DNA of 64,000 bases from Dromiciops gliroides (GCF_019393635.1 NC_057866.1:232534359-232598358); one strand, 5' to 3'; positions 11,498 through 23,867 are shown, numbered from the stretch's first letter. Translations and numbers: made by a program. The notes: generated by a model from the sequence alone, not told the origin.

Positions 11498-12079
11498 CTT
11501 TGTGTCATGCTTATTAGTTTCATGTCATATATGTATCATACAATATGCCAGGCTTATTAATACAGTGCCAGGCATAATACAAAGTCATCCCTTTTAAAAA
11601 AATGTGATCAAAGAACTTTCACTTTCTCTATTTCAGAGATATATTTAATGATTGCTACCTGTAGTGATGATGGTAGGAACAGAGATGGCAGCAATCCCTA
11701 GACTCTCCTCCTGTCTACTTTATATATTTTCTTGTCTTTGTTCTTGGAACCACAAGAAATTCACTACTGCTTTCCCTACTATTACCAGTCCTGCAGAACA
11801 ATTTAGAGAGGTTTAATATAAAAATTTAATGGAACTTAAGTACATGATTCAGCTTCAGTTTTCATTCATATATATGAAAATGCCCTATCTGCAAATGGCA
11901 CAAGCCAAATTGATGTTGTTTTTCACTGGATTACAGATTTCTTCACATTGTGAAAATCAGTGTGTCACTATTTCACATCAGAGTTTATTTGTGGGTCAGG
12001 ATGGGACCTCAAGTATCATCTTGGTCAACTCCATTCTTTTACTCTTCTATACCCTCTGCCTCTCTGTTCAATGGCTTCT
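11498..12079 (-). repeat. Right arm of large inverted repeat
   Basis: Reverse complement of 9024-9695. It lacks about 112 bp of the SINE head; the break falls at the short repeat agt(g)aaaag. It carries an extra gcctggca-type duplication of about 22 bp. Two overlapping open frames of 106 and 90 aa start in this arm (11,829 and 11,950), but neither is preserved in the other arm and they look accidental. Confidence 0.95.
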
Positions 12080-13575
12080 GCATTATACATCTCAACCTGG
12101 AAGAGATCCTGGTTCTGACTGTGCCCCATCCTCCCAACAGAGATATTGACAGGTCAGTACTTCAAGATATCTCCTCTTTACTTTTTATTTTCTTTCAGAT
12201 CCCTACACTATATTTAATCTGAGTTTTGTGCCTTGTGAACTTTCAATAGTTCTAATTGCCTATCTTTACTCCCATGATCATAAAAAGCCTTTTAACATTT
12301 CACTCCTCCTCCCAAATATAGTTATCCCCCATTTCTGGGATGTACCCTTTAGTTTCTTTTGTAAATATGTAGGCAAGAAATCTATCTGGGCTACTGGCAA
12401 AAACAGCTTCATCCCACCCTTTCCCCTTCAATCCTTTAATAACCCCACTATTCCCTCACTAGCTGGGTGCTTTTAATCTTGTAAAAGAAGTTTTGCTCTA
12501 TTTCAGGCATTCTTCTGCTCGGTGGATTTCTTTTTCCCTCAGGTCCATTTTAGAATCTGTGTTTTTCCCCCCTTTCTAACTATATACCATTGAAATAAAA
12601 TTACTCCAGTATTTTTCCCACTTTTACATTGTATGAACATTTTAAATCCTTTATCTTTTAGAACTCCAATCAAACTTATTACTTAATAGTCTAATTAGTA
12701 CTGTGGGGCATTTTAGCAACCAAAGGAAGCCCAGGTTATGGTAGTTTTCCTGTTGTTCCTTTTGCACTTAGTCCAGTGGCTGGTCTCCTGAGTCCATGAT
12801 TCCATTCACCACTTTATCTCTTGCCCTCCTAAATTTCCCTCATTGTCTCTAAACACCTCTAGTTTCCATTTAGGCTTAAATCATAAGGCTAACGAGATTG
12901 TAATCACTGCTTCCCATATTCTCTCCTTCCTTTATGTCCTAAATCATTTGCTCTGTATTACTTAATACTAAATCTGGCATCCTTCCCTTCCTTTTTGGCT
13001 GATGTACACATTAAATTAGAAAGCAGCCCTGCACCAGATCCAGCCCTGCTTCCTCCACTTGATGTAATCCCATCCTATGCCGAGGTAATTAAAATCTTCC
13101 ACTATTACCACCCTGGCCTTTACTTGCCTTTTTTCATCAATGCAATATTTCATAGTTCATTTCGGCTCAGACTATAACATTACTGCTATCACATTTCCAA
13201 CCGATTTATAATCCATAATATCTCCTTCATAGTCTAGTTCAGAAACCTGTCTTTTAGGACTTCTGAAATTCTCCCAATAAATAAAGACTCTTTTAAAAAC
13301 ATTTTCTGTTATATTTTTCAACTAAAAATAATATTCTCTAATACACAGCAGTCATTTTAAAAGAAAAAGGCTTGCAAAAGCTTCAGTCGATGCACTGATG
13401 TGAACAGGATTTTGTTAAACAATAGTTGAACATTTTACATAGCAATTACTCATGGTGGGGCTGAAATTTTAATAAGATATATATGCAAGCTTCTCTGGCG
13501 TGTTGTTGACCTTATAAAATGGCTGCATATTTTAAAAAGAAACACAGCCCTGCATAGAAGGGAAATTTTGAAAAT
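12080..13575. other. Unassigned pyrimidine-rich DNA, no gene
   Basis: T/C-rich sequence to about 13,260 that could be the antisense of an old CR1/L2-type LINE, but I cannot anchor it on a motif. At 13,330-13,560 the sequence is more mixed, without recognised repeats, and has ccttataaaatggctgc (TATA-like). The frames of 60-106 aa have no supporting features. Confidence 0.4.
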
Positions 13576-13812
13576 CTAGGAGCAGTCCTTAGATTGTTTG
13601 CTGCCACTGCTTCTAGGCAACAGGGAAGAGATGTTTACAGTCTGGGCTCTCCCCTGCCCCCACCTCCAAAGGCTTTGCTGCTGCTGTTCCTGCTGCTGTT
13701 GCTGGCTCTGCTGATTCAAAAATGAATAGATGCAGCAATACCAGAGCTCCTCCCCACCTGCTCCTCTACTGCTAGGAGACTGAATGTTTGGCCTTGTCTG
13801 ATTCAATCACCC
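13576..13812. other. GC-richer patch with CAG/CTG cluster, possible exon or conserved element
   Basis: This island is richer in GC than its surroundings and holds ctgctgctgttcctgctgct, giving a Q-rich 76-aa frame on the minus strand (QQSQQQQQEQQQQ). It lacks repeat signatures. No splice structure can be proved from the window, so it may be an exon, a conserved non-coding element or a degenerate triplet repeat. Confidence 0.3.
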
Positions 13813-14429
13813 CATTTCCCTTCTTCATCATTTATGAGAAGTCTGGTCATTTTTAGAAGGCAAAGTGTGCTCTTCAAAGCACCAGCAATGAAGAGCAATT
13901 TAGAGAGGGGTTCAATGACAAATAAGGTGCATGAGTACTTGTATTTAGGGGCCCATTTTCATCTCTAGGTGAAAAGTAGCAATGAAATTCTTGATACTCT
14001 CTGATCCTTAGTGTTTTATGTGATAGTAATTCTACCTTTGTGAAAAGAGGCAAGGTAAACTAGACTTCTACAGTTGATGTAAGAAATTAGCACAAGGATT
14101 TCTGTCATTGGAATTCCTAATCTATCATCATTGTTGTTGTCATTTTCATCATCATTGTCATCATCATATTATCATCTTGTTATTTTTTATGGTGTTAACA
14201 TAAAAATGGTCCAATGGCAAGTTGCTATCCTGAAATAATAATTCTTGCATATTCATTGTTCTGTGAACTATTACATAGGTAGAAGAAAGTGACACTTTTT
14301 GTAGTTGAATGAAGTGAAATTTTATAGTCAAATCTTTAAACCTGCACTAAAACTTCTGGGACACTCTATTTTATGATGTAAGCTTATCTTCTGTAGAACC
14401 ACTGAAAGTATCTTTGGTGCAACTCCCAT
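13813..14429. other. No gene seen
   Basis: AT-rich unique sequence with a short ATC/TTG-rich run at 14,128-14,190. No repeat or coding signature is recognised. Confidence 0.6.
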
Positions 14430-14938
14430 AACTGACAGGGTAACAAGGAGGACACGCAGAAGATGGCAGAGGACAGGCTGTGACTCTGGCAAGCTCCCAA
14501 TAAACCCATCTACTCATTCCCAAATAATACTATAAAAAACAAACAAACAAAAATCAGAGCAGCCTAATGCCTATAAGAACAGAGTGAGACTATTTTCCAT
14601 CCAAAGAAGGCAATTGGGATCACCTGCTGATTGGTCTGAGAGAGGAGCTCAGCACACCCAGTCCAGACCCAGCCAGGAACAGACCGTGCCTCCAGTGCCT
14701 TGGAGTCTTTGACAACAGCAGCTTCTTCTGAGGCTCTGCCGGTGGATAGGTGAGTGGGTTTGGCAGTTGGCCAGGGTGAAGTGGCTGCAGTCTCTGCTGG
14801 AGTTGGGGCAAAGAACCCTGGTTCTGAACAAGTGGGCCGAATCAAGCTTTGGCAACCAAATGGGGGAAGGGCACCCGCATGCCAAGCTTCTAACCATAGA
14901 GAATCAGATTTCAATCAGACATCTGCTTCTGGGTTAAG

Positions 14939-15900
14939 ATGAGTAGACAAAGAAAATGGCAGAAAATAGACAGCTTCTTTGGGGGAGGGGTAGACCAGAA
15001 TACATCCTCAGAAGAAGAAAATAACAAAGTCAAAGCTCCAACATCCAAAGCTTCCAAGAAAAATAGGAATTGGTTTTAGGCCATGGAAGGACTCAAAACA
15101 GACTTTGAAGAGAAAGTAGGAGAGATAGAAGGAAGATTTAGAGAGGTGGAGGAAACAATGTGAAGAGAAATGAGAGCAATGCAGGACAGTCATGAGAAAA
15201 AAGTCAACAGCTAGAAAAGCCAAATGGAAAAAGAGATACAAAAGCTCTCTGAAAAAAATAATTGACTAAGAATTAGGACTGAACAAATGAAAGCTAGTGA
15301 CTTTATGAGAACCCAACACACAGTAAAGAAAATCCAATTGAATAAAAAAATAGAGAGCAATATGAAATATCTGCTTGGAAAAATAGCTGACCTGGAAAAT
15401 AGATCCAGGAGAGATTATTTTAAAATCATTGGAATACTTGAAAATCATGATCAAAATAAGAATTTAGACATCATCTTGCAAGAAAGTATCAGGGAAAATT
15501 GCCCTGATATTCTAGAAATAGAAGGTAAAATAGAAATTGAAAGAACCCATTGATTGCCTCCTGAAAGATGCCAAAAGGAAAACTTCCAGGAATATTATAG
15601 CCAAATTCCATAGCTCCCAGGTCAAGGAGAAAATATTTCAAGCAGCTAGAAAAAAGGAATTCAAATATTGTGGAGGTACAGTAAGGAAAACACAAGATCC
15701 AGCAACATCTACATAAAAGGACCAGAGGGCATGGAATATGATATTCTGTAGGGCAAAGGAACTGGGACTATAGCCAAAAATTACCTACCTAGCAAAACTC
15801 TGTATAATCTTTCAGGGGAAAAATGTGACTTAAAAGAAAAAAGAGGACTTTCAGGCATTTGTAATGAAAAGACCTGAACTGAATAGAAAATTTGACTTTC
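14939..15900 (+). pseudogene. HAL1 ORF1 (L1 ORF1p-like RNA-binding protein) remnant
   Basis: The frame opens with MSRQRKWQKIDSFF, the usual start of this ORF1 family, then a charged coiled-coil region. After in-frame stops comes an intact 88-aa piece (15,287-15,553) with KYLLGKIADLENRSRRD, the L1 ORF1p RRM region, and NHDQNKNLDIILQ. C-terminal domain phrases such as MKRPELNRKFDFQIQDP can be read near 15,870. Several stops and frame changes make it a pseudogene. ORF1p normally binds element RNA as a trimer. Confidence 0.85.
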
Positions 15901-16097
15901 AAATACAAGACCCTAGAGAAGCATAAAAGGTAAAGAGGAAAAAGAAATTATGAGGGATATTAAAACATTAAACTATTTACATTTCTACATGGGAAGATAA
16001 TACTTCTAACTCATAAGACATTTCTCAGTATTAGGGCAGCTGAAAGGAAAATACTTAGAGGGCACATGTGTGAATTGAATATGAGGGCATGATATCT

Positions 16098-16235
16098 GTA
16101 AAGCATTAATTTTTTGTTAAACCTTGTTTTTTGTGGTGCAGGCAGGGTGGGGTGACTTATGTCTGGGGTTGGATATGGGCTCAGGGCCTCCTGGATTTAG
16201 GGCTGGTGCTTTGTCCACTGTGTCACCTAGCTGAC
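16098..16235 (-). mobile_element. Antisense SINE remnant fixed in the HAL1 3' UTR
   Basis: The reverse complement of a Mar1-type head is visible: gggctggtgctttgtcc, then actgtgtcacctagctga. It is flanked by gcatgatatct (16,087-16,097) and gcatgatgacatctt (16,236-16,250), remnants of its original target-site duplication. The same right junction occurs in the HAL1s at 36.3 and 54.1 kb, so the SINE entered an ancestor and was copied along with the element. Confidence 0.82.
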
Positions 16236-16944
16236 GCATGATGACATCTTCAAAATAAACTTAAGGGGTAAAGGGAATGCACTGGAAGAAAGCAAAAGGG
16301 ACACATGAAATGGGGAAAAGTAGCTCACATGAAAGAAAAAAAACAAAAAGTTTATGGAGCAAAGGGGAAGATGGGGAAGGAGCGGGGGAGTGAATGAACC
16401 TTACTCTCATCAGAATTGGTTCAAAAAGGGAATAACACACACTCAAGTAGGTATAGTAATATATTGTGCCCTGAGGGAAAGGGAGAGGGGAAGGAGATGG
16501 TGGAGAGGCAAAGGAAGGAAGGGCATACTGGGGGAGGGAGCAGTAAAAAGCAAAACACTTTTGAGAAGGGATAGGGTGAAGGAAAATAGAAAATAGAGTA
16601 AACATCAAGGGGAGGGAATAAGATGGAGGGTAATAGAGTTAGCAATACTAACTGTGAAAGAAATGATGAACAGGATGATATCAGAAGGACATATGAAAAA
16701 TGCAAACCATCAACAGAGAAAAAATTGATGGTATCTGAATACAAATTGAAGTAAAATTTTATTTGTTAGCTCCTCTTTCTAATGTTATTTTATCTATTTT
16801 CTTTCACAACGTGACTAATGAGAATATTTTTGCATAACTGCCTTTGTATGGCTTATATTGAATTGTTTGATTTCATAGGGAGGGATGAAGAGGGAGGGAA
16901 GAAGAAAATTTATAAAACAAAGTTTTGAAAAGTCAATGTCCAAA

Positions 16945-17441
16945 GTTATGATGAGCAGGAGGATTTCAGAGAAACCTGGAAGGACTTACATGAACTGATG
17001 CTGACTGAGAAGAGCAGAACCAAGAGAAAACTCTACACAGTAACAACAACATTGTATGATGAACAATGGTGATACACTTAGCTCTTTTTAGCAATGCAAT
17101 GGTTCAAAACAAATTCAAAGAACTTAATGATAGAAAATGTTCTCAACATCCAGAAAAAAGAACTGTGGTTTATGAATTCAGATTGAACCATACTGTTTCT
17201 ACTTTGGGGCTAATTCTTCCTTCCTTCTTGAGGTTTTCCCCATGGACTTCATAATATGACTAATGCAGAAATATCTTTAATGTGATTGGACATATATAAC
17301 CTATGTTAGATTGCTTTCTGTCTTGGGGAGGAGGGAGGGAAGGAAGAGTGGGAGAAAAATTTGGAACTAAAAATCCTAAGAAAACAAATGTTGAAAACTA
17401 TCCTTATATGTAACTGGGAAATAATAAAATACTGAACCTTA
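16945..17441 (+). mobile_element. L1 3' end, 5' truncated
   Basis: Starts atgatgagcaggaggatttc and runs through gaactgatgctgactgag, gaagagcagaaccaag, aacattgtatgatgaac, the purine-rich ggaggagggagggaagg and ggaaataataaaatact, ending in A8. It parallels the L1 3' end at 59,580-60,247 phrase by phrase. Confidence 0.88.
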
Positions 17442-18455
17442 AAAAAAAGAGTGACATGTATATATTGTCCTCTTTCCCTATATGGTTTTCATTTTTTCAT
17501 TTGATCATTATCTTTTGAAAGCTTTCCATTTCATTTACTTTGGAGATTTTGAGTATTTGGCATAGATACTTCAATTAAAGACAATATTCTTAAATGTTTA
17601 TGGATCAATGTTATATATCAGTTGTGAGCAACAATTCTTTATGTGACAATACCCTTGTTCTTGTATAGTTGGTATGTTAACTTTTCTAACATATTTAGAG
17701 TTTGGTATTTGAAGTACAAGGAATTTGTCATCTGTTGATTTATAATGGAGATCTAACTTATTTTTACAAAAATGTTGAACACAGGGACTTTTTTCAAGAT
17801 ATGTTCTAAACAAGAAGACTAATACAGAATGAAGGAGTTCTCTTCTTGGGGTGGGAAAATAAATGTAAGGGAGAAAGAGAACTCTATGAATCTTATTTTG
17901 TTCCTGTTTTCCCTATCAAACAGAAGAATTTTCTGACTGGAAAGTATTAAACAAACATAGTTAGAAGGGAAATGAAGATAAACATAGATGGAGAAATAAG
18001 AGAATAGCTTAAGGGAGTTTGGTCTCCTAGATTGGAAGAATTACACTAAATGATTTGCATATATCATCAATGTTCTATTTTTTGGTAATCATTGGGGTAT
18101 TATAGGGAATGGGAAAGACATATGAAGTTTAGAAATAGGCACTTGATGTTTGAGTTTAAGCTTGGGATCAATTCCAAGAACAGATGATAAATTGTATACA
18201 CTTAGAAAAAGAAGCAGTGATCACTTGAAGTAAATGTGGGTTCACTTAGAACAATCTATGCTATATTTATGTTTCCTTTTTGGGAGTTACTATTCTGTTA
18301 AACTACGAATTTGCTCTAGACATAGAGCATAGGAATTTTCAGAAACACCCAGCTTCATGTGTCTACTCATCATCATCACCATAATAAAAACTTTTGACAA
18401 ATATCTGAGGGTTGGGTACCTAATATTGTCCACAATCCATCAATATGATAGAATG
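17442..18455. other. No gene seen
   Basis: AT-rich unique sequence. The only frames are about 60-70 aa and have no recognisable features. Confidence 0.6.
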
Positions 18456-18461
18456 GATAGG

Positions 18462-18655
18462 CTTGGAATCAAGAAGACTTCTGACAATGGCTATGTGACC
18501 ATGGTCATTTTTTCTAGCCTGTTCAAACTTCAAATTCCTAATAATTAAAATGGAATGAAGATAACATCAGCAGTACCTATCTCTTAGGGCTATTGTGAGG
18601 TTAAAATGTATTGAAAGCCTTTTACAGCCTTTAAATGCTATATAAATTACATTTA
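18462..18655 (+). mobile_element. Old MIR-like SINE
   Basis: ggaatcaagaagacttctga, then tatgtgaccatggtcatt, aaaatggaatgaagataa, cagtacctatctcttaggg and ctattgtgaggttaaaatg give the full MIR-like order in plus orientation. Confidence 0.75.
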
Positions 18656-18689
18656 TGGATATTATGATTACCTCACCCATCATCTCCTG

Positions 18690-19035
18690 AGTTTCATGAC
18701 TTCCTTTAAGTTCATGCTAAAATCTTACCTGAAGCCTTTCCAGATTCCCCTTGATAATAGTGCATTTCCCTCTGATTATTATCCTTAGTTTACTGTATGT
18801 ATCATATATACATATGAGATACATATATAATAAATATCACACATATATGTGAATATATATATATATGAATATTATATGAATATGCATGTTGTCTCCTCCA
18901 TTGGACTCTGAGCTCCTTCAGAGCAATTTATGTTTGCTTGCTTTTACATTTCTGAATGTCTCTAGAATTTGAGATCATGCCTGGCACAGAACACTTGCTT
19001 ACTAGATGCATTCTTGAGTTGTTCTGACATGATTT
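18690..19035 (+). mobile_element. L2/L3-type LINE 3' end
   Basis: Phrases tttaagttcatgctaaaatc, cctgaagcctttccagatt, ttggactctgagctccttca and atgcctggcacagaacac are the 3' part of the old L2/L3 families. An AT-rich microsatellite (ATAT with gtgaat) interrupts it at 18,800-18,885. Confidence 0.72.
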
Positions 19036-19994
19036 GCTAAATATGGAATGGGAGAAGTCCCTAACAAATTAGGAAAAGACAGCTAGCCTTATGGAAGTGA
19101 ATCTGGTCATCTTCTCTATCTACGTCTTTAGATAAGATTTTTCCCCCATGTTGCCACCCTTGGCACTTCCTGGTTGTTTGACTGTGAGAAAGTGACTTAA
19201 ACTCTTAGTGTTCCCAAAGCTCTAAAAGTATTTAGTTGAAGAAAATATTCTTACCTTCATTTTTACAGGGAGTTTCCTCACCTAGGAAATTCCTATATCG
19301 ATAAAATTTGAGGTCTAGTCCATATTGCTCTCCCTATCCATGTAAGGAAGAAGCATACCTTTGTTCTTCCCCGCTTTGAAAGAATAAGGAAATACAGAGG
19401 GGGAAAGAGAGGCAGAAAGATGTACAGAAAGTAAGAGAGAAAATATGGCTCTAAACAACTTATAGATAACTTATCTTACTTCCCCTTATGTCAGATTACA
19501 TATTACTGAAAAGAAACCCTGTACTATCTCATATATAGGTTGTGGGGATTTTTAGAATAGGTTTTTCAGAGCATTGGCTCCCAGCCCTCACCCACTAGGC
19601 ACAAATCCAAACAAAGTCCACTTACTTGAAGGGTCTCCCCACCTGTCTCTCTGAAACAGTCTTATGTTTTAACTGTTTTCTTACACAATAACAAACAAAT
19701 CATTTATTTTTCCACTCTGGCCAACGCCAAGGCCAATTAAATGCTGCCTTAAGCATTTTCAAATAGAGCATCCTAATCTTTTTGATTGAGGCCATTGTTA
19801 ATAAACTTGTACCTTTGTGCTCCAGAGCCTACTCAGGTTCTCCCCTCATTTTAATTTAAACTATTGTCTTTAATTCATAAATCTTTATTTGATTTGAATC
19901 TTCATTACCTTAGAAATTGTGGGGTTTTTCCCCTTTAAACTAGCTACAGACCTCTCAGGTCTAATGTTTGATTGGGAAGGTGCTAGAGAAAAAA

Positions 19995-19996
<2 letters not shown>
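19036..19996. other. No gene seen
   Basis: Unique sequence without recognisable repeats or coding signatures. Confidence 0.6.

Positions 19997-20036
<40 letters not shown>
19997..20036 (+). repeat. (GT)20 microsatellite
   Basis: An uninterrupted run of 40 bases. The flanking 60-78 aa frames are read-through. Confidence 0.98.
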
Positions 20037-20039
<3 letters not shown>

Positions 20040-20230
20040 ACCACCAATTTTCCTTCTTTTTCTTACTCCTGCACATCCCTGGATTGATTTCCTATAAGCA
20101 GCCTCTTTACTTTCTCTGTATCTTTCTAAGGGGATATTATAAACGATCAGAATAATAGTGTGCATTTACAATGCTGTGATATAAAACAGCAATCAGGCTG
20201 TATTTTTCCCAGGCCTAAATCACATCCTGA

Positions 20231-20232
<2 letters not shown>

Positions 20233-20305
<73 letters not shown>
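20233..20305. repeat. (AT)36 microsatellite
   Basis: 73 uninterrupted bases of alternating A and T, self-complementary along its length. A short hairpin-rich segment follows at 20,313-20,375 with tactac/gtagta stems. Confidence 0.98.
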
Positions 20306-20309
<4 letters not shown>

Positions 20310-20439
20310 AGTTTACTACACATGTAGTATACTACACATATACTACATGTATAGTACACATATAGTATAGTAGTGCACTTATAGGCATGGAAGTCCACAG
20401 AATGGCAGTCCACTCTAAACTACCATTCCAGCTTCCAGC

Positions 20440-21120
20440 CCAGTCCTTGAAGCTATTATTTAGGGAAGCAATTCCTGTGATAGCCTCACTAAAGCAGCAG
20501 GGCATCCTGGGGGAGAGACTGGAGGAAGCATATGCCAAATAAGTCTAAATACTACAACACCTCGACCACCATTTCCATTGAGATCCTAATTGGGCCAGGC
20601 CAGGACCTGGAACCCAAGAGTCCTGTGACATTTTTTAATAGAACCAATGACATCGTATGCTGATATCTTGACTTGCATATGAATTGGATTTAAGTGAGGC
20701 AGAGTTGCACAAAGTGATCATCCTTACTTTCTCTTTTGAGTCTTCAAAGTCTAGTGGACAGTACAAAAGCCAAAGTACTAGAAATGGACCAGGATATGGT
20801 GGATGACCTTGGCATCTTTGCTGTCTGATCAAGCTCAGCAGGATTCTCGGCATAATGTGTGGCTGTTGGAACAAATTGTTTTCATCTGACCATTCTGCTG
20901 GGGGAAGTCTTCATGTGCTTGGAGGAGACATTCCCCTAATTCACCAATGTGTTTGAGGCCTGTTGGTTACACTTGGGTTAGTACATCTGGTATTACTGGA
21001 GTATGGCTGCTGAGCATGCTACAGCATGTTGGAGCCACAGGTGAGAATCAGGTGGACGCCAAAGGTGGATAAACAGCACTAAAAAGGGCTTGGCAAGCCC
21101 TCACCACCTAGGTGCTAACA
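20440..21120. other. GC-richer segment, possibly an unnamed old repeat
   Basis: More balanced composition than the surroundings, with gatatggtggatgaccttgg, gttggaacaaattgttttca, gggggaagtcttcatgtgct and gcaagccctcaccacctagg. It does not read as protein in any frame and carries no LINE or SINE signature. It feels like a dispersed mammalian repeat, but I cannot name it. Confidence 0.35.
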
Positions 21121-21174
21121 TCTTAAACATAGATATGTAATGAGGGACTGGCCAATGAAATCCAAGTCCTTATG

Positions 21175-21176
<2 letters not shown>

Positions 21177-21216
<40 letters not shown>
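21177..21216 (+). repeat. (CA)20 microsatellite
   Basis: 40 uninterrupted bases of CA. The 81-aa antisense frame over it (VCVCVC) is an artefact. Confidence 0.98.
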
Positions 21217-21220
<4 letters not shown>

Positions 21221-22223
21221 CTCTACCTGATGGAATTCTCTCCAACATGAGCTGCAGAATAGCTGTTGATCTGCAGTAGTAAAGGAACCAGTAAAAATAA
21301 AATAAAATGTGGGTGCTATTAGGATTAACTAAAATAAAATTTCTGCTAAAAAGCATTTTAAAATTCATAGTTTTAAATCCTCATGAATTTTTCAATCAAA
21401 AATACTAGGTAGCAATTAAGACACACTTCTGTACTCAGAAAATTTGGGAACCCCTATCTACCCTAGTGGTTTGAAATAATTTATGTGCATCCTAAAGTAT
21501 AGAACTCTGTAAAAGGTTAAGAGAAGTAAAGGGATTCAGAAAAAATGGTAAAGGTGAATTTCACTGAATGAATGAATCAAAAAATTTCCTCAGTGTTTGC
21601 TGAGATTGGGAACTCAGAAGGAGGAGGTGAAATCATGGGTGCACAGGCTTAGAGAGTGGGCCCAAAGCTTGGAAAGCTGTGAGGCTAGACCTGGATACAT
21701 AATAAAGTCAGCAATTCAAAACAAAGATTGAGATTATTGAGGCAAAGCTGGAGGATGGGAGGATAGGTGAGGAGAGGAAGAATTATTCTTTGCCCTTTAA
21801 GTCTCATCTGAATGGGAGATCAGGAAGACTCTTTAGGACAAAGAAAAAATACTTGGGGCACCTCAGTCCCAAAGAGGGCTTGGTAGGCTGTTGAAAATGT
21901 AGCTTCTGTGATATTTTCAAATGCATGCAGTTTATCTGCTAGGTAGTAAGTGCCTAGCTCAAAAAATGGATAGACAATGGTGCTATCCTTGGTGAAAAGA
22001 AATTTGGGGTTAAAAATAGAACTACTTAGGTCTACTTAGGACTACTTAGCTGGCTGGCAGTTTAGCATTATGTAAGTTTAATTAATGCAAGATTCTTAAC
22101 CATCTTTTTGTATCATAGAGCTAGAATACTGTGATATTTTTAAATGTATAAAACAAAACACTGAGGATTATAAAAGAAACTAATTATATTAAAATACTTA
22201 GATCTATGTAATATAGTGATATT
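21217..22223. other. No gene seen
   Basis: Unique sequence, partly purine-rich. No family recognised. Confidence 0.55.
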
Positions 22224-23058
<835 letters not shown>

Positions 23059-23062
23059 ATCT

Positions 23063-23743
23063 GTTAGAAAATAATGGGGTTTTGGGGACTCAGACCCCCC
23101 CCCCACACACACACACAGTAACTGGAGCTGGTTTTGCAGGGCCAGCCCAGAGTCAGGAGAATTTCAAAGGAAAGATCAACTTTCCTAACTTAAAGGAAGT
23201 TAACTAACTTAAGACCACCTTTAAGTCATGTCAATCAAGGGACTTGAATGCTACCAGCCAGTTAGCTTGGAGCAGTGTGTAGGGACCACCTCTCTTCCAG
23301 ACCTACAAGGAGCTTCTGCTCTCACAGGCACAGGAACTTCCTCCTTTTGGCCTGCCTGAGACTTGCCAGTGCCTTGTGCTAGGCTTCTGAATTTTCTGAA
23401 CTCTACGTGTTCTCTCTTTACTAATATTTAATATACTTTAATAAATGCTTAATGCCCCAAAGTGGTCCAGTAGCCTCTAATTTCTTTTTCTTTTCTTTTT
23501 TTTTTTTGGGTGAGGCCATTTGGGTTAAGTGACTTGCCCAGGGTCACACAACTAGTAAGTGTTAAGTGTCTGAGGCCAGATTTGAACTCAGGTCCTCCTG
23601 AATCCAGGGCCAGTGCTCAATCCACTGTGTCACCTAACTGCCCCCTGTAATTTCTAAATAACAACTATATTAGGAACCCCAGCTAATTTTCCCTGCACTT
23701 GGGACAGAAATAAGGCAACCAAATTTAATTTTAACTTGCCACA
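23063..23743 (+). mobile_element. Solo LTR of an endogenous retrovirus-like element, SINE-interrupted
   Basis: Begins tgttagaaaataatgg and ends ttaacttgccaca, flanked by gatc on both sides (23,059-23,062 and 23,744-23,747), so it has TG...CA ends and a 4-bp target duplication. Inside are a C10/CA tract, ggttttgcagggccagccc, a degenerate polyadenylation region (tttaataaatgcttaatgcc) and a U5-like ccccagctaattttccctg. It aligns with the LTR at 26,151-26,716 over its whole length. A SINE sits at 23,486-23,647. No internal viral genes are present. Confidence 0.85.
23486..23647 (-). mobile_element. Mar1-type CORE-SINE in an LTR
   Basis: Antisense copy with T-rich tail at the left. The duplication taatttct (23,478-23,485 and 23,648-23,655) sits in the LTR phrase cctctaatttctaaataac, which is uninterrupted in the related LTR at 26.2 kb. 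Confidence 0.95.
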
Positions 23744-23867
23744 GATCTGATGTTGAAATGATTCTTCTTGTGAAGGCATGCCTCTTTACATGGACCTTTG
23801 TTCTCTTATCTTTTTGTCTTTTCTGGCAGATTGCTCCCACTGTCATCCCCATTCTTCTTCATGTCTT

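Larger units (their letters stand above)
14430..16930 (+). mobile_element. HAL1 (half-L1) retrotransposon, near full length, inactive
   Basis: An L1-type 5' UTR (cagaagatggcagagg near 14,456) leads into an ORF1 homologue from about 14,941. A purine-rich 3' UTR follows directly with no endonuclease or reverse-transcriptase region, which is the HAL1 layout. The 3' UTR contains an antisense SINE remnant inherited by the subfamily (16,098-16,235). The 3' end lacks a clean poly(A) and abuts an L1 3' end at about 16,945. Confidence 0.82.

Noticed and set aside
11829-12222. 106-aa and 90-aa frames in the right arm of the inverted repeat
   Set aside because: The frames are not kept in the other arm and overlap each other; no motif.
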